A stretch of 64,000 nucleotides of DNA from Rhizopus arrhizus (Eukaryota > Mucoromycota > Mucoromycetes > Mucorales > Rhizopodaceae), in contig JAKZZE010000009.1 of NCBI GenBank assembly GCA_024220505.1, forward strand, positions 1,126,001-1,190,000, read 5' to 3'. Made by a program: the position numbers and the translations under genes. A model generated the notes under the pieces. It was not told the origin of the DNA. It worked only from the letters and a program-made list of their open reading frames with translations, and did not search any database. Positions 8,927 to 19,759 of the stretch are shown here, in pieces (positions within the stretch are counted from its first letter, which is position 1; every line of letters begins with the position of its first letter).

Positions 8927-9952
8927 TTAGTACGTTGATTTCCGATGAGCTTTCAACATCTTGTAATCTCTTTTGCCTCCGCTATTCGCTTTTGCAGATA
9001 CTTCATTATGTTTACGTTTGTAATACTGCTTTTGTTCTTCACTTGCCAATAACTCATCCACAATGGTTTGCTTACGTTCCTTCTTTGTTAAACGAGCAGA
9101 GAAGAATTCAGTAGGCCCTTCAATAATTGTACCCATTTGAAAGTACGTGGGATTTTCTTGTTTGCCCATCTTTTTATAGTGTCGTTTGCGATCTAAAACA
9201 TGACGCATTTTTAGAATCTGTAAATCTCGTTTGACTTCTGGTGTAATTTCAGGCTTTGGCATATCAAACCAATCTTTGCCTGATGACTTGGCTCTTTCTT
9301 CTTGACGCTCTTTTCGGCTAGGTCGCTTACTAAGAGTATTATTGGCTTTCACCACGAGCGGTGCATTTCGTGAAGACTTTTGGCCATCTTCAATTAACTG
9401 AACAGCAGCCTCTACCAATTTGGATCGCCCATCAATTGTCTTAAAATAAAGAGACTTGTTTATACCGTGATTCATTTTAGATAATTTTCGAATAGGATCT
9501 TGCTTTTCTGATATTGACGTATCATGCTGGCTAACAGTTAGAGCGGCCTCTGCCTTATTTAGCAAGCTATCCAAATCACTATCATCACCTCCTGACTCTG
9601 ATTCATGCTCGGACTCTGTATCGGAAGATGATAAACTACTACCGCCATAGATAATTTCTTCTTGTTTCTCTATTGCTGTTTGCTTTTCATCTTCACTTTT
9701 CTTTTCTTTTCTTTTGGCTTTCGCTAATTTTTTCTTATTTGGTTGTTTTTGACTTTTAGTTCCCACTTTTTGTTTATTTGGTTGTTTCAGTGTGGTTATT
9801 TTTTCTGCTTTTATTTTTTGAGGTTGCTTTACTCTATCCTTTTTCTGTGTTTTATTTCTCTGAAGTTGTTTTGGTTCCTTGACTTCATTTGCTTCGAGTT
9901 TTTGCTGCTCTATACTTTCAAGTCTTCTAGTTTGTGAACGTGTAACCCTCAT
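8927..9952 (-). CDS. FCF2: Fcf2-family pre-rRNA processing factor
   Basis: A nucleolar small-subunit processome factor needed for early pre-rRNA cleavage, related to yeast Fcf2 and animal DNTTIP2. The single-exon ORF is 341 aa. The N-terminus is Lys/Gln-rich and basic with a short acidic Ser/Asp/Glu stretch near residues 105-135 (SSSDTESEHESESGGDDSD). The conserved Fcf2 domain covers about the last 110 residues: DWFDMPKPEITPEVKRDL, LDRKRHYKK, YFQMGTIIEGPTEFFSARLT and KKERKQTIVDELL, then a basic tail (KRDYKMLKAHRK). The length suits the family. The ATG at 9950-9952 is the first in frame. Confidence 0.95.
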   Translation of the reverse strand: MRVTRSQTRRLESIEQQKLEANEVKEPKQLQRNKTQKKDRVKQPQKIKAEKITTLKQPNKQKVGTKSQKQPNKKKLAKAKRKEKKSEDEKQTAIEKQEEIIYGGSSLSSSDTESEHESESGGDDSDLDSLLNKAEAALTVSQHDTSISEKQDPIRKLSKMNHGINKSLYFKTIDGRSKLVEAAVQLIEDGQKSSRNAPLVVKANNTLSKRPSRKERQEERAKSSGKDWFDMPKPEITPEVKRDLQILKMRHVLDRKRHYKKMGKQENPTYFQMGTIIEGPTEFFSARLTKKERKQTIVDELLASEEQKQYYKRKHNEVSAKANSGGKRDYKMLKAHRKSTY

Positions 9953-10277
9953 TTATATATGCTATCGAAGGATTATACTTTTAAGTATGTACGAAATAGG
10001 TTGTATAAAAAGTTTGTTTCTATAGAAAAATGAAAATCAACTTGTTTCGAAATGAAGTCTAAATAACTGACTTCAAAATAAACACGGTCATGTGAGGGTA
10101 GTGGTTAAATCTTTTTTTTAATATTTATTAAAAATCACCAAAGAGTATAAGGATTAAGAGTGATGCAAGTGTATAAAATAGTGACTTGTCATAAAAATAC
10201 AAAAGGTATTAGCATAGAGAATAGTAAGTAGATAGTTTCAATAGTTTCTTCTGGATCGATTGATGGCGGTAAACATC

Positions 10278-10291
10278 ATCTTTTCAAATAC
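10278..10291. repeat. Target-site duplication (left) of truncated LINE-A
   Basis: ATCTTTTCAAATAC, repeated exactly at 10906-10919. Confidence 0.8.
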
Positions 10292-10905
10292 GATTAAGAA
10301 TAATTTTTATTTGATAATAATTTTTAATGACCGATGAGCACATAGCATTTTCATGCTGTATTGCCCGGGTCAGATCGCAGTGAAAAGGAGTGAAAAACCC
10401 TTTTGGGATTAAAGGGAAAACGTAAAAGTATTATGTATTAGAGATGATAATTAACTATCTGAAAATTTTTGCTGAATGTAACGAAGATGCTTGACAAAGG
10501 GCTCACCAAGATGGGTTGAAGCTTCAGGGAACTGAGAGTGGGCTAAGTAGTCCATTTCGAGTAATATCGCACATATGGAGGGCCAACGAATGAGCCAGGC
10601 ATCAATTGATTGTCTCGCTTTCCTGGTGTGGAGTGTTGGTGGTAAGAGGTTCAAAAGGTAGGAAAGCGGATCGTCAATAGATTTGGGCATCTGAAGGCGG
10701 TTGTGCATATCTAGACAAGAAAAACTATGCTGGCGTGTAAAAAGTTCATTTGGATGAAAGGGGCATGCTTGGGGCTTACCAAGAGGTAACCAACCAAGTC
10801 GCCATCGCACGCAACGAGACCGTTCACTTTTTGTCATTGGTATCCGAAGGATGGGGTCGACAATTAGATCATTACGGCAGTGGGACAGAACTTTAGCATG
10901 TTTTG
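10292..10905 (-). mobile_element. 5'-truncated LINE-A copy (3' end only)
   Basis: A 614-bp insertion bracketed by a 14-bp direct repeat. It contains the last part of ORF2, read leftwards: SRCVRWRLGWLPLGKPQACP, then the Cys/His motif continuing to TRQHSFSCLDMH, then the family C-terminus (WPSICAILLEMDYL), ending at a stop at 10451. The 3' region has the box CCCAAAAGGG, a conserved stem (10329-10371) whose loop contains an AGCAT-GAAA-ATGCT hairpin, and a TCTTAATC terminus resembling copy 1. Truncation at the 5' side is typical of incomplete reverse transcription. The upstream part of the ORF (to 10966) is host flank read through. Confidence 0.85.
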
Positions 10906-10919
10906 ATCTTTTCAAATAC
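10906..10919. repeat. Target-site duplication (right) of truncated LINE-A
   Basis: ATCTTTTCAAATAC, identical to 10278-10291. Confidence 0.8.
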
Positions 10920-11651
10920 AGTATTTGCACTTTAAATTCAGACAAATGATAACTTAATTTCAGCAATAATTTTTATGATTTTCAGACGGAAGTAAAAAAA
11001 ATCCAGACTATGTTTATATTAAGGGAGGCGTATTATCAAAGATTTATCTGCCAACACCTTAGCTTTATATATAAGTTGACTTATGCTGTATTGTACTGTC
11101 TAATACTTTTATTAAAAATGTTTCGAAAAATCCGAATATTTTACAATTAAAAGAGTGATAACTAAGTAATGATTTATTGTGGAATTCTTTAGAATAGTGT
11201 TTCAATATGACTACTTGGATACCCGTGAATTCACAGATCCCCAATAGTTAGCAAGCTGTTATTTATCAGATCATTAAAAACGTTGGACGGGTTATTGTCA
11301 CTAGTATAATTTGTCTTTCTCTTCTATTTTCAAACATTTATAAAGTTATAATTCAAGCGAAAAAATGTTCAGTATTGGACAAAATAAGGATGAAAGATTT
11401 ACCAATTACTAGTAATAGTAAGCGAGATGGCAAAACCCCAGAGAATCTTTAGTTTCTTATTCAATAAAGGCGTTCTACATGTAGATTGTGGAGTTAGACC
11501 ATTTTAATAGAATTATTACAAGTGCAAATACTATAAGCTAGAAACTGCGGATAGTGGTAAGCATACCATATGATAGCTAGTCTTGCAATTCCTAACTATT
11601 TCTTAAGTAGGAACTTCTGGTAAAAAAAGAAAAAGAAAACAGAGTTCGGAC
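10920..11651. other. Intergenic, AT-rich
   Basis: No gene, RNA or repeat is recognised between the truncated LINE and the Fanzor-like relic. The relic's own flank may begin anywhere in it. Confidence 0.4.
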
Positions 11652-13907
11652 GTGAGCCGTGAAAAAAAAGACAGACCAAAAGATAAAGGATATACTGATA
11701 CTTGTTCGAGTTGCAAAGAGACTGGCCATCAGTCTTCTCCATCATCACAATGTAAAAGCCATTTGTTGTCGAAGTCAGAAGTGTTTCTCAAAAACTTGGG
11801 GAAGACTACCAAACATTCACAAGAAAAATTCCATTTGACAACTGTGTCAAATTGCGTTATCGGGGCACTTTGAAATCAAGAATCATTTTTGCCTATGAAG
11901 ACACACGTCAAAATTGTATTTAAGGCACAGTTATTTGAAAGTTATTATGCTCTTATTTGTCAAAACACATCAAACTGTATTTACAAGCAGAACTTTTTGT
12001 GTTTGATTTGTCAATTGGTAACGGACAAGCGTGTGGCAATAACACTTCATCACCCCATAATTTATTGCAAATATGGAACAGGTTTAAAGCTGATTATCAT
12101 AATATAGTTTATGAAAACACAATAGTCAACGGAACTAGTCAATGTATAGCAGAAGTGTGTGTTCAGTTTTCTTTTAGTTACACTAATGATATTGGTGAAT
12201 GTTTTGAAGCAAGGTTGATGAAATATCTCATTTATATAATTCAAAATGGTTTTAAGGTAAGCTCCTAATGTTCTAAGCGAATAATTTATCAAATTATAGA
12301 AAATGTCTTTATATTTGATGGAAGATAAAGATGTTAAGGCTATTACCAAAAATTATTGCTATCAACTTATTTGCCAGGGAGGGGGACCTCAATGGCTTCA
12401 TAATGAAAAAAATATCTCAAGAAATGAAAATAGTTGTCGATGAGGCGTGTCAGCCATTAAAAAGCCTCATTAGTAGTAAAGTAACACTCGAGGCATTGTC
12501 CAAATCTCCTAAAATTTTTTCTCCCTGCCTCTTTTATATACTATCAAAATACGAGAATGAACACAAAAAATATCATGCGTATGATGATAAGCAATTACTT
12601 TTACCTAGGCTTTTTAATCTTTTACTGAAACCATCCTTTCACTGAAAATTTAATATCTGATGTAAGATCGCTATGTTCTTTTGTCAAGAAAAGTCTGCCT
12701 AGAGGATACAACGGCCACTTAGAGATGCTCGACAGTAATTTTGACTTTAAGAAATTAGGATTTGAGTGTTAAATTATAAAAAGTGCCTTGGGAAATATTA
12801 TTATGTTTGTTTTATATTTTTCTTTAATAGCTTACAAAAAATCACGCCACAATGAGGAAAGCAATGTTTTGTTTGCCAACTCAATCAAGTCTATTGATTT
12901 TGTATTCAATAAAAGAAGAAATAATCGGAGAGTTTCATAAACAGAAACCTTGATTTGGAACTGGAAGATTTCGAGCTAGAAGAGATAAGAACAGGTTATC
13001 GTCCTAAGTTCCTCGATCCAGGCCGAAAAAGTGTTCTCACAGCAGCAGTTGGGAAGAATACTGGAGAACATCAAATAAGGGGATGCTCAACGAAAGTGTA
13101 TTATCATCTGACTGGATCCACTCAGCTTTTAAAAAGGCAGCAAAAATCAAAAAGATGAGAAGGATATGACCAAGATAGAAACCAATATTCCTACTTCAAA
13201 GGTTTCTATTAGCAATAACTACACTATCTATATCAATTATGTTTTAACTCACATGAAAGTTTTGTAATGTTTTACGCCTTTAAAACAGCCAAGAATCGCT
13301 TTCATTTATATCAAGGTAGACAAAGAATGCCTGAAGAAATGGTAAATATGTTGGCTCATGATGTTATAAAGTATGACAAGAATAAGAGAAAGGAGAAGAA
13401 TAAAAAAAAAGAAGGGATACCGGATAAAGAGGTGCCTTTAATAAATGAAGTAGCCGAAAAAAGTAAGCAAAAAGTACGGCTTTTTATGATCATGCCTATC
13501 TAACAGATTTATAGGAAGCAAAATTGGAAGTCCACCTAATTTAACAAAGATGGATCAAAGGTACACTTAGTGGTCTTTGGCTTAGGGATGTTTGGTAAAG
13601 ATTTTGTAAGGCTAAAAGAAAACAAATGTGATATAAATGAATTCTTTGGCGCGCCTTAAAGAAAAGAGAAACTGCTTGTGACTTGATCGCTATTACGGTT
13701 GATGAATACAAAACTTCTAAAACTTGTAACCGTTGTAGAAGCGATAATTTAATAGGTGTTTCTCACGTAATTGATCGCGGTGTCCTTGTTTGCAAAATAT
13801 GCAGTATATTTTGGCAACGCAACGTAAACGCCTCCAAAAACATGATGTCCATTTCTCTTGCTATCTGGAAGGGCAAAGGTAGACCATCTGCCTTTTCGAG
13901 GAACTAA
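11652..13907 (+). pseudogene. Decayed Fanzor/TnpB-like RNA-guided nuclease gene (relic 1)
   Basis: Family members are transposon-encoded relatives of TnpB/Cas12 with a split RuvC nuclease. The pieces lie in order on one strand but in several frames and with stops. An N-terminal Cys/His segment (CSSCKETGHQ, 11.65 kb) comes first, then KAQLFESYY (about 11.93 kb). The RuvC-I region FLDPGRKSVLTA is at about 13.0 kb, followed by FHLYQGRQRMPEEMVNML (about 13.3 kb) and FGLGMFGKDFVRLK. Last comes the zinc ribbon with RuvC-III: DEYKTSKTCNRC, VLVCKICSIFWQRNVNASKN and KGKGRPSAF (13.7-13.9 kb). The RuvC-III Asp expected in QRDVNA is Asn here, so the protein would be dead even without the frameshifts. A functional gene would be about 2.2 kb. 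No element ends were identified. Confidence 0.7.
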
Positions 13908-13919
13908 TGATGCATTTTA

Positions 13920-14262
13920 AATCGCCGTAGTACATACGACTTCCCTTTTTTTGAGACAACTTTTTACAGGTAAGACTACATCTGAACGTAATTTTTTCAC
14001 ATGTTCAAAAACTAATTTATAACTACATGAACCTCCAATTCATTTTATTGATTTTTTTTTTAATTTGTCCATTTTAAAGTGCAAAGACTTGTAGTATAGC
14101 CATATATCTATTATGAATGAAATACATTACAATTTTGTTCAGTTAATCACAGGGTTTAAAAAAGTCTTTTTTTTATTATAATTGATTGGAAATTTTTTTA
14201 TTGACGCGCAAAGAAGCTAAAAGTGCCTTTTTTTTTTTCCATTTTCAGCATATATTTTTTTA
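13920..14262. other. Promoter region of the kinesin-tail gene
   Basis: AT-rich sequence with T-tracts just before the ATG at 14263. No other feature is seen. Confidence 0.4.
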
Positions 14263-15519
14263 ATGGTAGAAAGTGCACCTAAAAAACGCCTTGTAACATC
14301 CTCAAGTGACAGATCAGAGGCAAAAAAACCAAAAGTACGTCCTACTATTGTGGGTACAAAGGCTTCTCAGGCTCGTGCCAATGCTATCAAAACTGCCCAA
14401 AAAACGGCGGCAGCTGCAGCCAGTGGAACAAAACCACAGCGTAAAAAATCAATGAATAATGAACCACCCACATTAGCCAAGACGTATCATACAACAGCAA
14501 GTAGCTTAAAACAAAGGCCTGCATGGGACTTAAGAGTAAAGAAGAAAATAACCTCTACATTAAATGTAGTAAAGCTTATAGAAACAACATTAGGGAAAAG
14601 TAACAGATATGACAGAATTGTATAAATTGAACTTGGAAAAACGTAACGAAAAGCATACAATTCAGCACAAAGGAGATAATTTCTTACTTTTTTCTTTTGT
14701 TAATTAGTGGAGGAATTACGATCTTTTAAACGAGAATTAGATATAATTAAAGAAGATAAGGAATCTCAAGAGAAGGAAGCCATACAACGAGCAGCTGCTT
14801 TAAGAACAGAACTTCAAGTAAGCAGTAATACAAATAAGGAGAGAGAAAAATTAAACATAAATTATTTAGAGCTTAGAAAGGCAACATATTAGTGACATTG
14901 AAGAGTTACATACAAAGCAGCGCATCGAACATCAAAAACTAGAAGATGATAACTTGAATTATTCACGTCGATTGACAACAAGAGAAATTGAAGTGGATGA
15001 CGCAAAAAGAAAGTTAGAAACAATGCTATCAGAGCTGGAACACATAAAATCAGAAAATAGCAGATTGAAGGTACATACGTGTTTATGTTTGGGAACTTAT
15101 AGTGTGCGCATATTGACATTACGTTTCAAAGGAAACCCTTGATAAACTATCTGCGTCATTTAAAGAAGCTGAATCAGAAAAGCAATCATTGAGCTCAAAG
15201 ATACAAGTAAAATACCATAAACTATTAATACTCTATTGATATATTTAAACACTTTCATTTTTTAGAGAACGAATATGTCCATTTCAGATCATGAGAAGGA
15301 AATACAAACAATGAAAGAAAGCATTAAAGATGTAAATAATACTGTACAAAAACTACAATCAAAATTGACTGAGGCACATACCGTACGTGATCGTTTGTTG
15401 GATAAAGTAAAAGTATTGGAGGAAACCAAGAGAGGTAACAGAAAAGAATTTATTTACAAAATCTAAACCAAATATAATTGATTTTAGATGCAAAATCAGC
15501 TTCACGTTTAAGTGTATAA
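14263..15519 (+). CDS. Kinesin-14 tail and coiled-coil protein lacking a motor domain
   Basis: Seven exons splice into one open frame of 302 aa: 14263-14535, 14594-14642, 14708-14817, 14870-15070, 15132-15206, 15266-15434 and 15488-15519, all with GT-AG introns. The N-terminal 90 residues are basic (KKPKVRPTIVGTKASQ, then TAQKTAAAAASGTKPQRKK), as in microtubule-binding kinesin-14 tails. Across the first splice the protein reads RPAWDLRGKVTDMTELYK, close to the RPAWDLKG motif of KIFC1/HSET. The rest is continuous heptad-type coiled coil. Family members go on to the neck and motor (ELKGNIRVFCRVRP), but here the frame ends in KRDAKSASRLSV and stop. No ATP-binding GQTGSGKT motif occurs downstream. 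It could be a truncated pseudogene or a selected headless protein. Confidence 0.75.
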
Positions 15520-15825
15520 AACACCACAAATCATTCCCTTCTAGCTCTTATTGAGATTCCTTTTATTTATGATAAAAATATGCATTTATATTATATATAC
15601 ACAAAAATACATTCGAAAAAACTTCTATTTCTTCTGCTTTTCTTCATATATATTTAATTTAAATGTTTGCCATAGTATGTTGAGGGAAGGTCTAGAAAAA
15701 TATCAGCATTAGAATTATTAAAATCTTTTTTAGCCTTACCGCGTATCTGGAAGCATTGGATACTTTTTTTTTAAGAAAAAAAAAGCAGTTAATAGAGAAG
15801 AGTTAATGTTATACACTTTTTGTTT

Positions 15826-16434
15826 CTAACCTGTAACTTTGGTATCGGTTTAATAGGTTCACCATAAAGCAAGCAAGTAAACACATATGCAGAGAAATAA
15901 TGTGCACTCAATCTTTTCCACAACAACATGTATTGAAAAAATATAGCACTCATGGATATAGGTAGGTTCTAAAAATACAACGTTTGATTAATACTGAAGG
16001 TTTCTTTCAAAAGATGCAACTACTTACTCGCATCCAAAAGTATGTTCCTTTGCTAGGATCTATCTGCAATGAAGGTGCTTTTTTTGGAAGTTCTTGCAAA
16101 TTAAAACTGACACGTCTCCTCAAAGACTTTTTAGTACGTCTCAGCACTGGTTTACTCTTTTCTTCATTCATTTTAAACAACAGATTGTAAAAAGGAACTT
16201 GATGTTTCAAAGCAAAACATTCTTGATGGAATATATTAAATTGAAGACCACCTATTACAAGCGGTTAGCTAAATCATGCTTATCGCTATTTACTAACCTG
16301 GTAATCGTCGCGGATCTTTGATTCTAAGCATAATAGCAAATAGCGGAAAATGATTAAAAAATGCTAGCACAGTTTCCATGATGGCTTGGAGAAATATGAT
16401 TGCGACTCGTCCCTAGACATTTCCATTAGATGCT

Positions 16435-16466
<32 letters not shown>

Positions 16467-18421
16467 AAAGCAAATGTCAAATAATAGATAAAAACGGTTG
16501 GAAATAAAAAAGTCAAGAGGGTAAAAAGACTTGTTCCAAGCAACAGTTGATCTAAATCATAATCGCATGAATCAATTCGATCTCGAAGCACATTTTTCTT
16601 TTTTCCACGAAAAAGATTAAATAATGAATACAAGATATTCAGTTGCCAATTAAAGATTCTAGCTGCAACCATATAAAAGCAATAAACATGTAATGTCATA
16701 AAGGCCAAAAAATCGGATGATAAGGAAATGATCATTGTCACACCAAAAACACCAGATAATCCAATGGCATGAATAATTTGAGGTGTATAAGGTTCTACTG
16801 CTTGAGGACAAAGTGTCCAAAGACGAAGAAGCCACAGAAATAGCTCACTCAAAAAGCTGGCTAGCTCATGGTTCAATTTGAGCCCTGCAGGTGATTCCAA
16901 GAACCATAATACCATAGATTCAAGAGATTTGACAGTGTATTTCTGTATTAAAACATTATCATTAGCACAAATACACTAGTTTAGAAAATAATTTACGTGT
17001 AAAATATCATGGAAGTTTTCAGCCATAATATGCTTGTTTGCCATTAAAAACGATCCAACGGCCATCCCAATGATAATATCATTAGCAACGAGCCACATGC
17101 TGTTATAAAAGCTATATAAAAAATTATAAAAAGGATGTGTATATAAGCATAAGCTGCATACCTTATGTAATGTGCTCTGGCTTTTGCAGTATTTGCCCAA
17201 TTCTGCTTTCTTAGCATAACATATTGTCTTGGCCAAAAAAACAGCTGCTGAAGTCTTAAATCTATTTGCTGACCTGCCGCAAATAGATCTTTGAATGCAA
17301 CGCCGTTTAGTATAAATGGCGGTAGACGTATACTAAGTGCTTGTAGTGTGACTTCAGCTAATGCTAGTACAAGAAAAAGAATGCACATTGAGCACAGAAC
17401 CACACACTTTCTGATATAATGCCCAATAAACCATTTTGGATTGATAAATACACTACGCGCAAGCCATGTCCACGTTGCATATAAAAAATGAATAAAATAG
17501 TCCATAAAGGATTGATTGGAAAGGGATTTTTGCTTATATTTGAATGGAAGTTGCTGCACACCGCGTTCCAAGAAATAAGATGAATTGATCTATTTTTTTA
17601 ATTTCAAATATGAATCCTCTTGATAAAAACATCGTATGGTTAGTGTAAACCTGAATCAAAACCATTTCAAGATTTGCAGAGACAGGATCCTTGCCTTCGT
17701 GATTTAGCTGGTGGCTGCAGTGTATGATTTGCTCTAAAGAATCACATTTTTGCTTTTTAGACACAATGGTGTTTGATGCTGAAATATCAAGCTCTAGTGG
17801 ATCCAAAGATAGAAACTGAAGTCCTTTTGGGTTTGGTTGATCATAAAATATCACTTGGTAGTTTTCAGACTTTACTCTTTTGTTGTTTATATATACAGAT
17901 CTTTACAGTTTACATATTAGTTACTTTGCGTGTATGACACTTTTTCTCTTGCGAATTTGCTTACAATGGTATAGGTATGTACTGAGAGGTCAAATTAATA
18001 TTCAACCAGACTTTGTATTCTAGCAAAAAGTGTTTTGTTGGAAATATAACAAAACGATTAGATTGTGATCGTTTCTTACCTTGATTTATTACTGGAAAAT
18101 TGCATTGTTTGTCCACTGTTAAATAGCCAAGAATCCTTGGTGGAACATTGCATACCTTATTGATGTGCACAAAATGTTCACCAGATGTACGAGATTCATT
18201 TAAAAAATACTGTAATTCACTAAACTATAAAAACAAGGTGTGATGTATTAACATTGCTGTCTCTCTTAAAAGATCTTTGTTTTTACTTCTACGTTAGGTA
18301 CAACTGAAGCAACACAAATAGAATTTGAGGCATTGTACCAGCCGATAAGATAACCTTGGTGGCATTTGGGTGAACAAAGATGGGAAGGCCAAAATAATTT
18401 TATGGCATTGTGTGCAAACAT
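15826..18421 (-). CDS. GPI1: Gpi1/PIG-Q subunit of GPI-GlcNAc transferase
   Basis: A subunit of the ER complex that transfers GlcNAc to phosphatidylinositol, the first step of GPI-anchor synthesis. The multi-exon gene starts MFAHNAIKLFWPSHLCSPKC at 18421. Recognisable segments in order are QVIFYDQPNP, FAAGQQIDLRLQQLFFWPRQ, SMWLVANDIIIG, FLESPAGLKLNHEL, RGKKKNVLRDRIDSCDYDLD, QLLLGTSLFTLLTFLFPT and LRIKDPRRLPGG. The last exon reads LLWKRLSAHYFSAYVFTCLL and then GEPIKPIPKVTG to a TAG at 15826. Several hydrophobic spans fit a polytopic ER protein. The intron after the TFAL segment holds a 20-30-nt A-tract (coding sense; about 16437-16463). Splicing the last exon onward to small exons near 15.68-15.77 kb is possible, so the C-terminus is uncertain. 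Confidence 0.92.
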
Positions 18422-18668
18422 TTACAGCATAAAAGTAAAAAGGCAAAGAGAAAAATAAAAGCCTGACTTTTAATTGACAACAAAAAAAAAAAGAGTGCCC
18501 TGAAAGTCTTTTTCTCCACAGAAGGTAAACGCTTAGAAAAAAAAAGAGACTTCTTGAAGAATATGTTTTGGAGCTTAATTTAATGCTAATATCAGATGAG
18601 TTATAGGGTTCGATAAAATGTGTATAGCAAAGAGGCATTTGTTTTATAAAACATTAATTTATTTTTTA

Positions 18669-19690
18669 TCACCAAATCAATATCTCTGGTTGCTGCTGTT
18701 GATTGAATAAAGGCTTACTACTGCTTGCTTCTGCAGCAGAATTCATTCGTAGCTTTTGATAAAGCATGTCGTTATTTAAAGAAGATAAATAATCATTATG
18801 AGACTTCATCATCTCCATAGTTTCAAACCAGGCCAAGTCCATCTGTTCCTTTAGACGAATTTGTTTAATGGCATTCCTCTTTGCTGCTGCTAGCTCAAGC
18901 CTTTCTTTCACTTCATCCCGCTTTTGTAGCCTTGATGATAAGAGTGATTTCTTGCTTAGATCATCGATGACAAGCTGTTCATCCATTGAATATTGTGAGC
19001 TATTATTGCTGTAAATCTTTTTTTGATGGTGATTAGGCGGCTGTAATAAGTTGACTGCTGGTTGATTACTATCGTTGAACCTTGATGTTTGAGTCTTGAG
19101 TGATATTGGATGCGTATATGATTTTTTCTGGGTATTTTCTGTAGAGGCAAATAAAGGACTATTCACTAAGATAGTGAGCCATTCGATATGTTCATCTTTT
19201 GGTATATTTGTTAAAGACAACTGCTTTTCTTTTGATTCCCCAGAGGCCTGCTGTGGACTATTTGCGTCATTTTGAGTTGGTTTAACTGTATGATTATCTA
19301 ATTGCTGTTGATTGTCTGCTTGCTGTTCAATTGCAGTAGGAATGCATACTGTGCTTAAAGTTTTATCTGGCCATGTAGAGCCTACAAACACATAGTAAAA
19401 CGCCTCTCAGTGCCTCCCTTCAATTGAATTTTAGTTTTAATAAACAACTTACTTTTGTGGGATAATTTTATCTTCTTTAGAATATTATTGAATAACCCGC
19501 TTTTATCTTTTTTATTATTATTAAATAATTGACTCAACTTTTTGGTAGCTTTCTTATATCTTTTATAATTTAGTGATTATTCAAATTAATATTCTCTTTT
19601 CCTTTTTTACCCTCTTTCTAAAGTAGAATATTCATTCTTTATGTTATTTGGTTGATAGTTAGAATACGAGTCTTGTATATTTCTTGACAT
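18669..19690 (-). CDS. Uncharacterised 299-aa protein
   Basis: I do not recognise this protein. Three exons splice in frame: 19690-19611, 19559-19453 and 19381-18669. The first gives MSRNIQDSYSNYQPNNIKNE. The middle exon is Lys/Asn-rich (KKATKKLSQLFNNNKKDKSG). The large last exon has Gln-rich low complexity, then a probable helical region (about the last 110 residues) with LSSRLQKRDEVKERLELAAA and LAWFETMEMMKSHNDYLSSL, ending in a Gln/Pro tail. There is no signal peptide or membrane span. The open frame of the last exon starts at a GTG inside the acceptor, which is why the upstream exons are needed. It is divergent from nothing obvious; GPI1 lies behind it on the same strand. Confidence 0.68.
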
Positions 19691-19759
19691 AATCTGTATA
19701 AAAAATAAATAAAAAAAAAAAAGAAAAGACGAAAAAAAAAAGACGCAATTAATTATTTT

